NCBI GenBank assembly: GCA_002388885.1 | Contig: DGNI01000052.1 | Span: forward strand, 13,158 to 22,704 | Direction: 5' to 3' | DNA length: 9,547 nucleotides | Source: Parvularculaceae bacterium UBA4496 | GTDB lineage: Bacteria; Pseudomonadota; Alphaproteobacteria; Caulobacterales; Parvularculaceae | Shown here: positions 1 to 6,932 of the stretch, piece after piece | How positions within the stretch are numbered: the first letter of the stretch is position 1 | Layout of the letters: each line of letters begins with the position of its first letter | The notes under the pieces: model-generated | What the model was told of the DNA's origin: nothing | The model's input: only the letters and a program-made list of their open reading frames with translations | The model's database searches: none | Translations under genes and position numbers: made by a program

Positions 1-1110
1 GAACGGCTCATCGGCGCCATTCTTCTCGGTAACAACCTTGTGAATATTCTTGCAACGTCAATCGCGACAACCCTGTTAATCTCTTTTTTTGGCGAGGCTG
101 GCGTCGCCAATATAATTGCAACGGTAGTCATGACGGCGCTTGTTCTCGTCTGTTCGGAAGTTACGCCCAAAACGCTGGCGATTTCTCGGCCCGATGCATT
201 TGCGATGGTCGTGGCGCCGATCATGCGCTGGGTCGTATTTCTGTTTGCTCCCATTACGCGTATAGTTCAGTTGATCGTTCGCGGGTTTTTGCACCTGTTC
301 GGCATTGACGTTTCAAAAGACAGTGCGGTTTTTTCAGCGGCTGAAGAGCTTCGCGGCGCCATAGATTTCCATCACTCTGAAGGACGTGTCGATAAGGAAT
401 CCCGTGACCTTATCCGCGGCGCGCTTGATCTCAATGAAATCCGCACGGAAGAGATCATGATCCACCGCAAGTCGATCGAAATGCTCGATCTTGACCGCCC
501 GAATGACGCCATCATCCAACAGGCGCTCAAAAGCGCGCATACACGGCTGCCGCTTTACCGGGAGAACCCAGACAACATTATCGGCATTCTTCACGCCAAG
601 GACTTGCTGCGAGCGTTGTGGGACGCTGAAGGAAACGCCGACACCGTAGATTTCGAAGCGCTGGCGCGCGAGCCTTACTTCGCACCCGAGACAACGACGC
701 TTCAGGAACAGCTTGATGCATTCAAACTGAAACAGGAACATTTTGCGCTGATCGTTGATGAATACGGCGCATTGATGGGACTGGTAACGCTTGAAGACAT
801 TCTTGAAGAAATTGTCGGCGAGATCGAGGATGAGTATGACAGCCCGGTTCAAGGCGTAAGACCGCAAGGCGACGGCTCTCTCAACGTCGACGGCGACGTC
901 ACCATCCGCGATCTTAATCGCGCCATGGACTGGAACTTGCCGGACGATGAGGCCGTCACGCTTGCAGGCCTTGTCATCCACGAAGCGCAATCGATCCCTG
1001 AGGTCGGCCAGACATTTTCCTATCACGGCTTTCGCTTTAAAATCCTCCGCAGGCGCCGTAATCAGATCACGGCGCTGAAAATCACCCCCATTGCCGAATC
1101 CGCCTTCTAA
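1..1110 (+). CDS. CNNM/CBS-domain membrane protein, HlyC/CorC family (5' end missing)
   Basis: The frame is open from base 1, and the first codons (ERLIGAILLGNN) are already typical of the transmembrane CNNM (DUF21) domain, so the gene begins upstream; the GTG at 40 is internal. 369 residues are visible. Residues 1 to about 105 hold hydrophobic segments and the CNNM signature SEVTPKTLAI. About 110-270 form a paired CBS module (HTRLPLY, IIGILHAKDLL, then LIVDEYGALMGLVTLEDILE). About 290-365 form the C-terminal CorC_HlyC domain. Members are inner-membrane proteins linked to Mg2+/Co2+ efflux or magnesium homeostasis, with nucleotide binding by the CBS pair; the exact ion is inference here. Some members were named haemolysins, but nothing here supports a toxin. 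The MFS gene starts 16 nt downstream on the same strand, so co-transcription is likely. Family call is firm, substrate is not. Confidence 0.93.
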   Translation, partial: ERLIGAILLGNNLVNILATSIATTLLISFFGEAGVANIIATVVMTALVLVCSEVTPKTLAISRPDAFAMVVAPIMRWVVFLFAPITRIVQLIVRGFLHLFGIDVSKDSAVFSAAEELRGAIDFHHSEGRVDKESRDLIRGALDLNEIRTEEIMIHRKSIEMLDLDRPNDAIIQQALKSAHTRLPLYRENPDNIIGILHAKDLLRALWDAEGNADTVDFEALAREPYFAPETTTLQEQLDAFKLKQEHFALIVDEYGALMGLVTLEDILEEIVGEIEDEYDSPVQGVRPQGDGSLNVDGDVTIRDLNRAMDWNLPDDEAVTLAGLVIHEAQSIPEVGQTFSYHGFRFKILRRRRNQITALKITPIAESAF

Positions 1111-1126
1111 CCCGGAAAGAAAACTG

Positions 1127-2422
1127 ATGGCGAGAACGCCAGGCCGCAGCGCCCTCCTGTTTATTTTTGTCACCGTGCTGCTCAACATGATCGGTTACGG
1201 CGTCATCATGCCGGTGATGCCGCAACTCATTATGGAAGTTACTGGCGAAGATGTTTCGCACGCCGCAAAATGGGGGGGATACCTGGCGGTCGGCTATGCG
1301 CTGATGCAGTTCATCATGATGCCCATCATTGGCGGGCTTTCCGACCGGTTCGGCCGAAGACCGGTCTTGCTGATCTCATTGGCGGCGTTTTCCTTTGACT
1401 ATTTTATCATGGCCATCGCGCCAACCATCGGCCTCATCGTGCTGACGCGCATGCTTGCCGGAACATTCGCGGCGACTTTTTCGACCGCAAACGCATATAT
1501 CGCTGACATATCACCTCCGGAAAAACGCGCCGCCAATTTCGGCATGATGGGCGCGGCGTTCGGCCTCGGTTTTATTATCGGCCCTGCAATCGGCGGATTT
1601 TTGGGCGAAGAGTTCGGGACGCGCATGCCGTTCTATTTCGTCGCAGGCATGGGCGCGCTCAACTTCCTATTTGGATTGCTAGTCCTTCCCGAAACATTGA
1701 AGCCGGAAAACAGGCGAAAATTCGAATTGCGGCGCGCCAATGCGCTCGGCAACTTCAAGCAATTCGCCCAATATCCGATCATGTTGCCGATTGCCGGCGT
1801 TTTATTCCTGTCGCAAATCGCCCATTGGACGTACCCTTCCGTGTGGTCCTATTACGCAGAAGAAAAATTCTCGTGGACGCCCGGCATGATCGGCGCTTCC
1901 CTGATGTTCGTCGGCCTGATGGCGGCGATCGTGCAGGGCGGCGTTACGCGAGTCGTTATCCCGAGAATCGGCGAACGCGCCGCCGCTATATTCGCGATGT
2001 CGGTTACAGCAATAGCGTATTGCCTGTTTGCGCTCGCCGACAAAGGCTGGATGGTCTATGCAATCATTGCATTTTCGGCACTTGGCGGCCTCGCGCAACC
2101 GGCGCTGCAGGGGATCATGTCACGGACCATGCCGGCAAACGCGCAAGGCGAACTTCAGGGCGCTATCGCCGCATTGATGAGCATCTCGATGATCATCGGC
2201 CCGTTCGTCATGACTCAGCTCTTTTCGGCATTTTCTGCACCGGGCGAACCTTACGTCCTGTTCAACATAACATTACTGCCTGACGGCGCACCGTTCTATT
2301 TCCCCGGCACGCCATTCGTGTTCGCGTCAGTGTTGGAAGTGATCGCCATCGCCATGCTGTTCATCGCATTTGGGCGGATACAACGACCCCGGGAAGAAAC
2401 TGCGTCTGCAGCGGCGGAATAA
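1127..2422 (+). CDS. TCR/Tet-type major facilitator superfamily transporter
   Basis: A 431-residue inner-membrane MFS protein, about the length of the TetA efflux pumps (~400), with roughly 12 hydrophobic segments. The ATG at 1127 is chosen because GGAAAG (1114-1119) lies 7 nt upstream; an in-frame TTG at 1091 would overlap the preceding gene. Visible motifs are motif A after TM2 ([11 protein letters not shown], residues 69-79), an acidic SFDYF in TM3 (D91) and a motif-C-like [16 protein letters not shown] (142-157). The similarity to TetA(B) around motif A is striking. By my by-eye alignment, the TetA(B) acidic residues D15 and D285 correspond to N20 and T294, while D84 corresponds to D91. 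Proton-coupled drug or metabolite export is therefore likely, but tetracycline resistance should not be assumed. A longer loop before the last helix (about 380-397) is also present. I see no convincing terminator in the 58 bp to the convergent gene. Confidence 0.9.
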   Translation: MARTPGRSALLFIFVTVLLNMIGYGVIMPVMPQLIMEVTGEDVSHAAKWGGYLAVGYALMQFIMMPIIGGLSDRFGRRPVLLISLAAFSFDYFIMAIAPTIGLIVLTRMLAGTFAATFSTANAYIADISPPEKRAANFGMMGAAFGLGFIIGPAIGGFLGEEFGTRMPFYFVAGMGALNFLFGLLVLPETLKPENRRKFELRRANALGNFKQFAQYPIMLPIAGVLFLSQIAHWTYPSVWSYYAEEKFSWTPGMIGASLMFVGLMAAIVQGGVTRVVIPRIGERAAAIFAMSVTAIAYCLFALADKGWMVYAIIAFSALGGLAQPALQGIMSRTMPANAQGELQGAIAALMSISMIIGPFVMTQLFSAFSAPGEPYVLFNITLLPDGAPFYFPGTPFVFASVLEVIAIAMLFIAFGRIQRPREETASAAAE

Positions 2423-2480
2423 CTTATGACCATGGCAGAGGCGGTTTCTGCTTCTGACTCTGGGTAGGAGATCTGTTTGA

Positions 2481-2789
2481 TTATTTCGCGCGCTTGACGG
2501 CCTTTGCGATCAGCTTCAACCGGCCGTTCGCCCGCTTGATGGCGTCATCAAGGTTTTTGAGCGTTTCCTCGCTGGCGGCAGCTTCATCCGCCTCGGATTG
2601 AAGTATCTGCCTGACCGCGCTTATCTCCGCCTCTAGTACCGAGAGCGCGTCTTCGCCAGGCTTGAGTTTGATCGGCGCTATCCCGTTCTTGCGGCCGCGC
2701 GACATCAGTTCGCCGGCCAGTACGCCAACGAAAAAGCCAGCCAGCGCCAACGTCCAGCCATTTGCGAGCATTTGCGTTATGGCTTCCAT
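2481..2789 (-). CDS. Small single-pass membrane protein with helical tail, function unknown
   Basis: I do not recognise this 102-residue protein. I chose the ATG at 2789 (MEAITQMLANG) because it places one hydrophobic segment (about residues 11-29, WTLALAGFFVGVLAGELM) right at the N-terminus, with GGA about 5 nt upstream. An ATG at 2831 would add 14 residues with no membrane or motif logic. A basic stretch (SRGRKNG) follows the membrane segment, suggesting a cytoplasmic C-terminus. The rest (about 45-102) is rich in A, E, K and L and looks helical, probably coiled coil, ending in a very basic KAVKRAK. It lies downstream of infC but beyond infC's terminator, so it probably has its own promoter, and it faces the MFS gene tail to tail. 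The layout resembles small membrane-anchored scaffold proteins, but no function can be assigned. Confidence 0.62.
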   Translation of the reverse strand: MEAITQMLANGWTLALAGFFVGVLAGELMSRGRKNGIAPIKLKPGEDALSVLEAEISAVRQILQSEADEAAASEETLKNLDDAIKRANGRLKLIAKAVKRAK

Positions 2790-2884
2790 ATCCGTCCAAA
2801 CCTGATGCGCCCAACAATAGTAGGCCAACACGGCAAGGTTAAAGCAAAGGCTGGGCCAGTCGGGAAAATGGAGGTCCTAAACGC

Positions 2885-2913
2885 AAAACCGCCCGTGCTA
2901 GTCGCACGGGCGG
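2885..2913 (-). terminator. Intrinsic terminator of infC
   Basis: A perfect 10-bp stem (2889-2898 pairing with 2904-2913, CCGCCCGTGC with GCACGGGCGG) closes a 5-nt loop. On the - strand it is followed directly by TTTT (2885-2888). It begins 27 bp after the infC stop codon. The + strand side has no T-run, so it acts in the infC direction only. Confidence 0.9.
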
Positions 2914-2940
2914 CGTTAAACATTTACCTTAATGTGGAGC

Positions 2941-3480
2941 CTATCTCGGCGCCATCACCATCATGATCTGACGGCCTTCCATTTTGGGAAACTGTTCGAC
3001 CTTGGCGATTTCCTCAAAGTCGTCCTGCACGCGTTTCAGCAAATCGGCGCCGCGTTCCTGGTGCGCCATTTCACGGCCCCGGAAACGCAAGGTCACCTTC
3101 ACCTTGTCGCCCTCCTCAAAGAAACGCTTCATCGCCTTGACCTTCACTTCATAGTCGTGGTCGTCGATGTTCGGCCGCATCTTGATCTCTTTGATCTCAA
3201 CGACTTTCTGTTTCTTCTTGGCTTCAGCTTTCTTTTTCTGCTGCTGATATTTGTATTTGCCGTAATCGAGGATCTTGCATACGGGCGGGGTCGTATTCGG
3301 CGAGACCTCAACAAGATCGAGGCCTGCTTGCGTTGCGATAGCTATCGCCTCATCGGTGGAAACGACGCCGCGTTTTTCACCCTTGTCATCAATAAGAAGA
3401 ACCTGCGAAACATCAATGTCTTCATTGATGCGCGGCCCATCGGACTTCTGGGGCGGGGCTGCAAATGGTCTACGTGCTAT
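2941..3480 (-). CDS. infC: Translation initiation factor IF-3
   Basis: IF-3 binds the 30S subunit, prevents premature 50S joining and proofreads the start codon and initiator tRNA. The frame gives 179 residues, the usual length. The N-domain is about 15-75 ([49 protein letters not shown]). A Lys/Gln-rich linker follows (about 76-95), then the C-domain ([15 protein letters not shown] to the end). No ATG, GTG or TTG exists in frame before Met101, so a conventional caller would keep only the last 79 residues. The start is assigned to the ATA at 3480-3478: it gives [12 protein letters not shown], the alphaproteobacterial IF-3 N-terminus, and GGAGAG lies exactly 6 nt upstream. Rare start codons on infC are the known basis of IF-3 autoregulation in E. 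coli (AUU there). rpmI and rplT, its partners in many bacteria, do not follow; a terminator does. Confidence 0.96.
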   Translation of the reverse strand: MARRPFAAPPQKSDGPRINEDIDVSQVLLIDDKGEKRGVVSTDEAIAIATQAGLDLVEVSPNTTPPVCKILDYGKYKYQQQKKKAEAKKKQKVVEIKEIKMRPNIDDHDYEVKVKAMKRFFEEGDKVKVTLRFRGREMAHQERGADLLKRVQDDFEEIAKVEQFPKMEGRQIMMVMAPR

Positions 3481-3492
3481 GGACTTCTCTCC
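3478..3492 (-). promoter_or_regulatory. infC ribosome binding site with AUA start codon
   Basis: GGAGAG (complement of 3487-3492), a 6-nt spacer, then ATA (3480-3478). A near-ideal Shine-Dalgarno in front of a poor start codon fits translational feedback by IF-3, which discriminates against non-canonical starts. The motif and spacing are seen directly; the feedback is inferred from the E. coli AUU case. Confidence 0.85.
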
Positions 3493-3535
3493 ATGAGTTG
3501 CTGAAGGACAAAATTCTGACTGCTTTTCGGTGAAA

Positions 3536-3549
3536 AACGGTTAACCGTT
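3536..3549 (-). repeat. 14-bp perfect palindrome upstream of infC
   Basis: AACGGTTAACCGTT is fully self-complementary and lies between the GT9 stop codon and the infC start. Read on the - strand it runs into a short T-run (CCGTTTTTC), so it could form a 5-bp hairpin with a TTAA loop and act as a weak terminator for the glycosyltransferase operon. It could equally be a protein-binding dyad in the infC leader. I see no well-formed -35/-10 pair to settle which. The 119-bp gap holds nothing else I can name apart from the infC ribosome binding site. Confidence 0.4.
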
Positions 3550-3599
3550 ATTCCGAAATACGACAGAAGCGTGGGTATATAAGGCTTTTGGCCCATCAA

Positions 3600-4586
3600 T
3601 CAACGGGCGTGAGCCGTCATGGGCGAATGAGCAGGCCCATGATCAGCGAGGGCAACTAGCCCCATATTCGTCAATGTGCGCCACACGCCATGCGGATCGA
3701 CCGCCCCAACGTCATCCTGCGCGGTCATGGTGACGATGTGCCTGCCTCTGGCGGTAAACGGCGCCTTGGCATGCGAGATAACGACGCCTTCGCATCCGAC
3801 GCTGAGGGCAAGCTGCACTTCCTCGGAGCAGTCGCCTACGAAAAACGCAGCTTCCTGGGCGAGAGCGGCTAATTGCAGATGATCGGTTTTGCCCGTCAGA
3901 TCCACAAGTTGCGGTGTTTCATGAGCAATTTCATCGCCAAAGCTGTGAAGCGTTTTCGAGCCGGCAAGCACAGGCATGATACCCGCATGTGACATCTCAG
4001 CTGCGAGGCCCGCATAGCCTTGTGCGCTCCAGCGACGTTCCGGTTTTTCACCGGGCAGCATGAGGCCAAAGGCGCCTGAGATGCCGTACCAGGAAGGCTG
4101 CATGTTCGCGCTGTCCTTGCGTGCCGTAACCGCCCAGCTGAGGTCCGGAAGACGTGGCTCCACCGAAAGCCCTGATGTATCAACAAGCTTGTCCAGCGCA
4201 GGCAGCGGAACGGTTGCATCTAGTTTTGTCGGCTTTGGCGCAGGCTCGACAGAGAACCATTTTGGACCAAATGGCCCCAAGGCGCCGCGAAGTCTTCGCG
4301 CCTCGTCGTCGCAGGAAAGATCGTACACCTGCTCGAATTTCGAGGTTTTCACCTGCTGCACGAATTCTCTGCGCGATTCACGATCCTTCAGGCTCGGCAT
4401 GGCGGCAACCTGATCGAAATAGGGGCACGCGCGAGCAATCCGCTGCAACCCTTGCGTGGTCAACAGGCTGATTTTCGCTTTCGGATGCTGGTTGCGAATA
4501 GCCTGAAATACCGGATCGGCCGCAACAAATGCGGAAAGACCGTCGGTTTTGATTACAAGAATATTGCTTTGCTTACGCCCTAACAT
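3600..4586 (-). CDS. Glycosyltransferase family 9 (heptosyltransferase-like) protein with degenerate active-site motifs
   Basis: 328 residues, the usual GT9 length and a GT-B layout. The first strand ILVIKTDG (9-16) and the downstream HPKAKISLLTTQGLQ pattern match the ADP-heptose:LPS heptosyltransferase fold, as do LPGEKPERRW (177-186), LVDLTGKTDHLQLAALAQEAAFFVG and the following GDCSEEVQLALSVG (251-264). Two family signatures are altered. The GD of GDxxxTTP reads SA in KTDGLSAFVAADP (13-25), removing the usual catalytic Asp, and the DTGPMH-type donor loop reads CSEEVQ (253-258). It could be a GT9 with a different acceptor or donor, or a non-catalytic partner of the GT4. Its ATG lies 9 nt after the GT4 stop, so the two genes form an operon and are expected to act on the same cell-surface glycan. 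Fold assignment is good; activity is open. Confidence 0.8.
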   Translation of the reverse strand: MLGRKQSNILVIKTDGLSAFVAADPVFQAIRNQHPKAKISLLTTQGLQRIARACPYFDQVAAMPSLKDRESRREFVQQVKTSKFEQVYDLSCDDEARRLRGALGPFGPKWFSVEPAPKPTKLDATVPLPALDKLVDTSGLSVEPRLPDLSWAVTARKDSANMQPSWYGISGAFGLMLPGEKPERRWSAQGYAGLAAEMSHAGIMPVLAGSKTLHSFGDEIAHETPQLVDLTGKTDHLQLAALAQEAAFFVGDCSEEVQLALSVGCEGVVISHAKAPFTARGRHIVTMTAQDDVGAVDPHGVWRTLTNMGLVALADHGPAHSPMTAHAR

Positions 4587-4595
4587 GCCGCCCCA

Positions 4596-5774
4596 TTACG
4601 CCAAAAGCTCGCGATATACCCCAAGCGTCGCGTCACACATCGCCGCCGACGAATAAACGCTTGATGCGCGGGCCCTTGCAATTTCTCCGATGCGCATACG
4701 AGCTTCCGCTGGTTGTGCGCGCAAAGTATCGATTGCAAGACCGAGCGCTTCTGCATTGCCTGGTTCGACGAGTATTCCGGTTTCGCCGTCAATGACGGTT
4801 TCACGAGCACCGCCATGATCTGTGGCGATTACCGGCTTGCCCATTGCGCCGGCTTCCACCACCACGCGACCAAAGGCCTCCGGCCTTGTCGACGGCGCGA
4901 GCACGACGTCCGCCCAGGCATAGGCAGCCGGCATGTCGGCGCATTCGCCAACCATATGGACCATAGCGCGAACCCCACGTTCGTCGATCATTGCGCGCAA
5001 GCGGCGTTCGTAGTCTCGCCTGCCCTGCGCACCCCCGCAAAAAACTAGCGTTAAACCGGTGTCTTGGCCAGTGGCGTCCTTATGTTCCGAGCGCTGTTTT
5101 AGGCTGTGAATCGCCTCAATCGCCGTCTCATGCCCCTTCCAGGGGGTCAGCCGCGCCGGCAGCAGGATTTTGAACCCTGGGTTTTCCCCAAGCCCCCACC
5201 CGGCGGAGGCATGGTTAATCCGGTCGTCGGAAACCTTTTGCGGATCAAAGAGATCGGTATCAACGCCGCGAGGAATGACCCTCAACCGGTCCTTTGTGCC
5301 GGCGTTCAATTCAAGAATACGATCCGCGGTGAAACGCGAGTTGGCGATGATCCGATCCGCCCGCAACATGGAGGAATTGTAAAGGCGCTTTACCGGCCCG
5401 CCGCCGGAATAAGCCCCATGGTAAGTGGTGACAAACGGGATGCCGGTTCGCCGCGCTGCCCGCAAGGCACTCCACGCCGGCGCCCGGGATCGGGCGTGAA
5501 TGAGGTCAATGCGCTCATCATTGATTAGCTTTGTGAGTTTTGCGCCGTTTGCCATCATTACGGCAGGATTTTTGGAATCGACGGGCGCAAGCACGATTTC
5601 ACCACCGGCATTTTCAATTTCACTGGCGAGGCGGCCGCCGGCGGTCGCCACAATCGCGCGCCCTCCGGCGCGCGAGACGGCGCTCGCGACTTCGAGACAA
5701 GTCCGCTCTGCTCCCCCGGAATCGAGGCGCGGTATCACCTGTAAAATAGTGCTCTCAAAGCGGGTCATCAGCAT
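4596..5774 (-). CDS. Glycosyltransferase family 4 (group 1)
   Basis: 392 residues with the complete GT4, GT-B fold layout. The N-terminal acceptor half contains the glycine loop RLDSGGAER (16-24), then IDLIHARSRAPAW and FVTTYHG (114-120). ADRIIANSRFTADRI and VIPRGVDTDLFDP (167-178) end that half. The C-terminal donor half has LLPARLTPWKGHETAIEA (204-221), VFCGGAQGRRDYE and WADVVLAPSTRPEAFGRV. It also has the EX7E motif with E299 and E307, then GKPVIATDHGGARE and GILVEPGN. It transfers a sugar from a nucleotide donor with retention of configuration; donor and acceptor cannot be read from sequence. It is probably cytoplasmic or membrane-associated and is the first gene of an operon with the GT9 protein. 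The start is uncertain: ATGs at 5774 and 5768 are both in frame, and neither has a clear Shine-Dalgarno. The adjacent divergent UDP-glucuronate epimerase suggests a galacturonate-containing glycan, which is inference. Confidence 0.93.
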   Translation of the reverse strand: MLMTRFESTILQVIPRLDSGGAERTCLEVASAVSRAGGRAIVATAGGRLASEIENAGGEIVLAPVDSKNPAVMMANGAKLTKLINDERIDLIHARSRAPAWSALRAARRTGIPFVTTYHGAYSGGGPVKRLYNSSMLRADRIIANSRFTADRILELNAGTKDRLRVIPRGVDTDLFDPQKVSDDRINHASAGWGLGENPGFKILLPARLTPWKGHETAIEAIHSLKQRSEHKDATGQDTGLTLVFCGGAQGRRDYERRLRAMIDERGVRAMVHMVGECADMPAAYAWADVVLAPSTRPEAFGRVVVEAGAMGKPVIATDHGGARETVIDGETGILVEPGNAEALGLAIDTLRAQPAEARMRIGEIARARASSVYSSAAMCDATLGVYRELLA

Positions 5775-5829
5775 TCATCATATTGCTGTTTCTTTCATCT
5801 GAAAGCTTAAAACACCCCGTGAATCAATC

Positions 5830-5855
5830 TTAAGGTCACTCGGATCAGTCCTTAA
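5830..5855. promoter_or_regulatory. Inverted repeat in the divergent glycan-gene promoter region
   Basis: TTAAGG (5830-5835) and CCTTAA (5850-5855) are perfect inverted copies. The stem can continue as ACT/AGT after a 2-nt bulge, closing a 6-nt loop. The dyad lies in the 186-bp gap between the - strand GT4 operon and the + strand epimerase, where shared control would act. There is no T-run, so it is more likely an operator than a terminator. The same gap has a short run of GGC units (about 5861-5873) and no -35/-10 pair I would defend. No regulator is identified. Confidence 0.35.
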
Positions 5856-5960
5856 CGGTTGGCGGCGGCGGCGGTTTGGCCCATATGAACTCGGCGCGGC
5901 GCGCTTCTTGCGGGCTTCGCCAATTATGCACGTAGACAAAGATGAAGGTTTTCAGCGGCC

Positions 5961-6932
5961 ATGAAAGCGCTCATCACCGGCGCCGCCGGATTTATAGGGT
6001 TTCATACCGCAGCCCGCCTGGCGTCGTCCGGCTGGACGGTGACCGGCGTTGATAATCTCAACGATTATTACGACCCCGAATTGAAACGGGCTCGGATTGC
6101 CGCTCTCGGCGAGCAAATCTCTTTTCATGAACTGGATATCGCCGCGGCGGTCGCTTTCGCGAAACTGTTGAATAATGAACGCCCCGACGTGGTCATCCAT
6201 CTCGCTGCACAAGCGGGCGTCCGATATTCGATTGAAAACCCGTTCGCCTATGCGCGCTCAAACCTGCTTGGACATCTGTCTGTGCTTGAAGCCTGCCGTC
6301 ACGCAAAAGACCTGTCACACCTGATCTACGCCTCTTCGAGTTCCGTTTATGGCGGCAACACTAAAACGCCCTTCAGTGAAACCGATCCAGTTGACGCGCC
6401 CGTCTCGCTCTATGCCGCCACAAAGAAGAGCGACGAGTTGATGAGCGCGACCTACGCGCATCTTTACGGGCTGAAACAGGTCGGACTGCGCTTCTTCACT
6501 GTTTACGGGCCCTGGGGCCGGCCCGATATGGCCTACTGGACATTCACCGAGAAAATGCTGAAGGGCGAACCGATACCGGTCTTCAATCACGGCGATATGC
6601 GTCGCGATTTCACCTATATCGACGATGTGGTCGATTGCGTCGCCGCCATTGCGGACAAGCCTCCTTCATTCGATAGCGAAGAACGCCCTCACAAGATTTA
6701 CAATATCGGCAATCATACGCCCGTTCCGCTTCTCGATTTTATCGCGGCGCTTGAAAAAGCAACGGGCTGCAAGGCGACAAAAAACATGCAGGACATGCAG
6801 CCCGGCGACGTCCGCGAGACATATGCCGATGTTTCAAGTCTGACAGCGGATTATGGATTCAACCCAACGACGCCAATCCAGGACGGACTGATAAAATTCG
6901 TCGACTGGTACCGCGCTTATTTCAGCATCTAA
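5961..6932 (+). CDS. UDP-glucuronate 4-epimerase-like NAD-dependent sugar epimerase
   Basis: 323 residues of the extended SDR family, slightly shorter than typical members (~335). The Rossmann motif GAAGFIG is at 7-13, with D31 ending the second strand, which favours NAD. NLNDYYDPELKRARI (32-46) is a hallmark of the CapI/LpsL-type UDP-glucuronate epimerases. HLAAQAGVRYS is at 80-90. The catalytic set is SSS (about 125-128) with Y151 and K155 in YAATK. RFFTVYGPWGRPDMA (177-191) and MRRDFTYIDDVVD (213-225) complete the substrate end. It would interconvert UDP-glucuronate and UDP-galacturonate in the cytosol, feeding LPS or capsule assembly. Start: ATG at 5961 with GAAGG (5944-5948) at a slightly long 12 nt. 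It is divergent from the GT4-GT9 pair, a likely consumer of its product. Other UDP-sugar 4-epimerases are the alternative, but the motifs favour the uronate type. Confidence 0.92.
   Translation: MKALITGAAGFIGFHTAARLASSGWTVTGVDNLNDYYDPELKRARIAALGEQISFHELDIAAAVAFAKLLNNERPDVVIHLAAQAGVRYSIENPFAYARSNLLGHLSVLEACRHAKDLSHLIYASSSSVYGGNTKTPFSETDPVDAPVSLYAATKKSDELMSATYAHLYGLKQVGLRFFTVYGPWGRPDMAYWTFTEKMLKGEPIPVFNHGDMRRDFTYIDDVVDCVAAIADKPPSFDSEERPHKIYNIGNHTPVPLLDFIAALEKATGCKATKNMQDMQPGDVRETYADVSSLTADYGFNPTTPIQDGLIKFVDWYRAYFSI

Noticed and set aside
40..42. GTG at 40 as the start of the CorC/HlyC-type gene.
   Set aside because: The codons before it continue the conserved CNNM transmembrane sequence to the window edge, so the gene is truncated rather than starting here.
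334..1188. A 284-codon open frame on the - strand.
   Set aside because: It lies opposite the conserved CorC/HlyC frame and has no recognisable motif; it is a shadow of codon bias.
2435..2462. Possible terminator after the MFS gene (GCAGA/TCTGC or CAGAG/CTCTG pairs).
   Set aside because: Stems are only 5 bp, one with a very long loop, and no T-run follows.
2932..3504. A 190-codon + strand open frame.
   Set aside because: It is antisense to infC; its runs of Leu/Phe mirror the Lys/Glu-rich IF-3 linker.
5861..5873. GGC-unit run in the divergent intergenic region as a phase-variable microsatellite.
   Set aside because: Only about four units, and in a trinucleotide of a GC-rich genome; too short to argue for slippage control.
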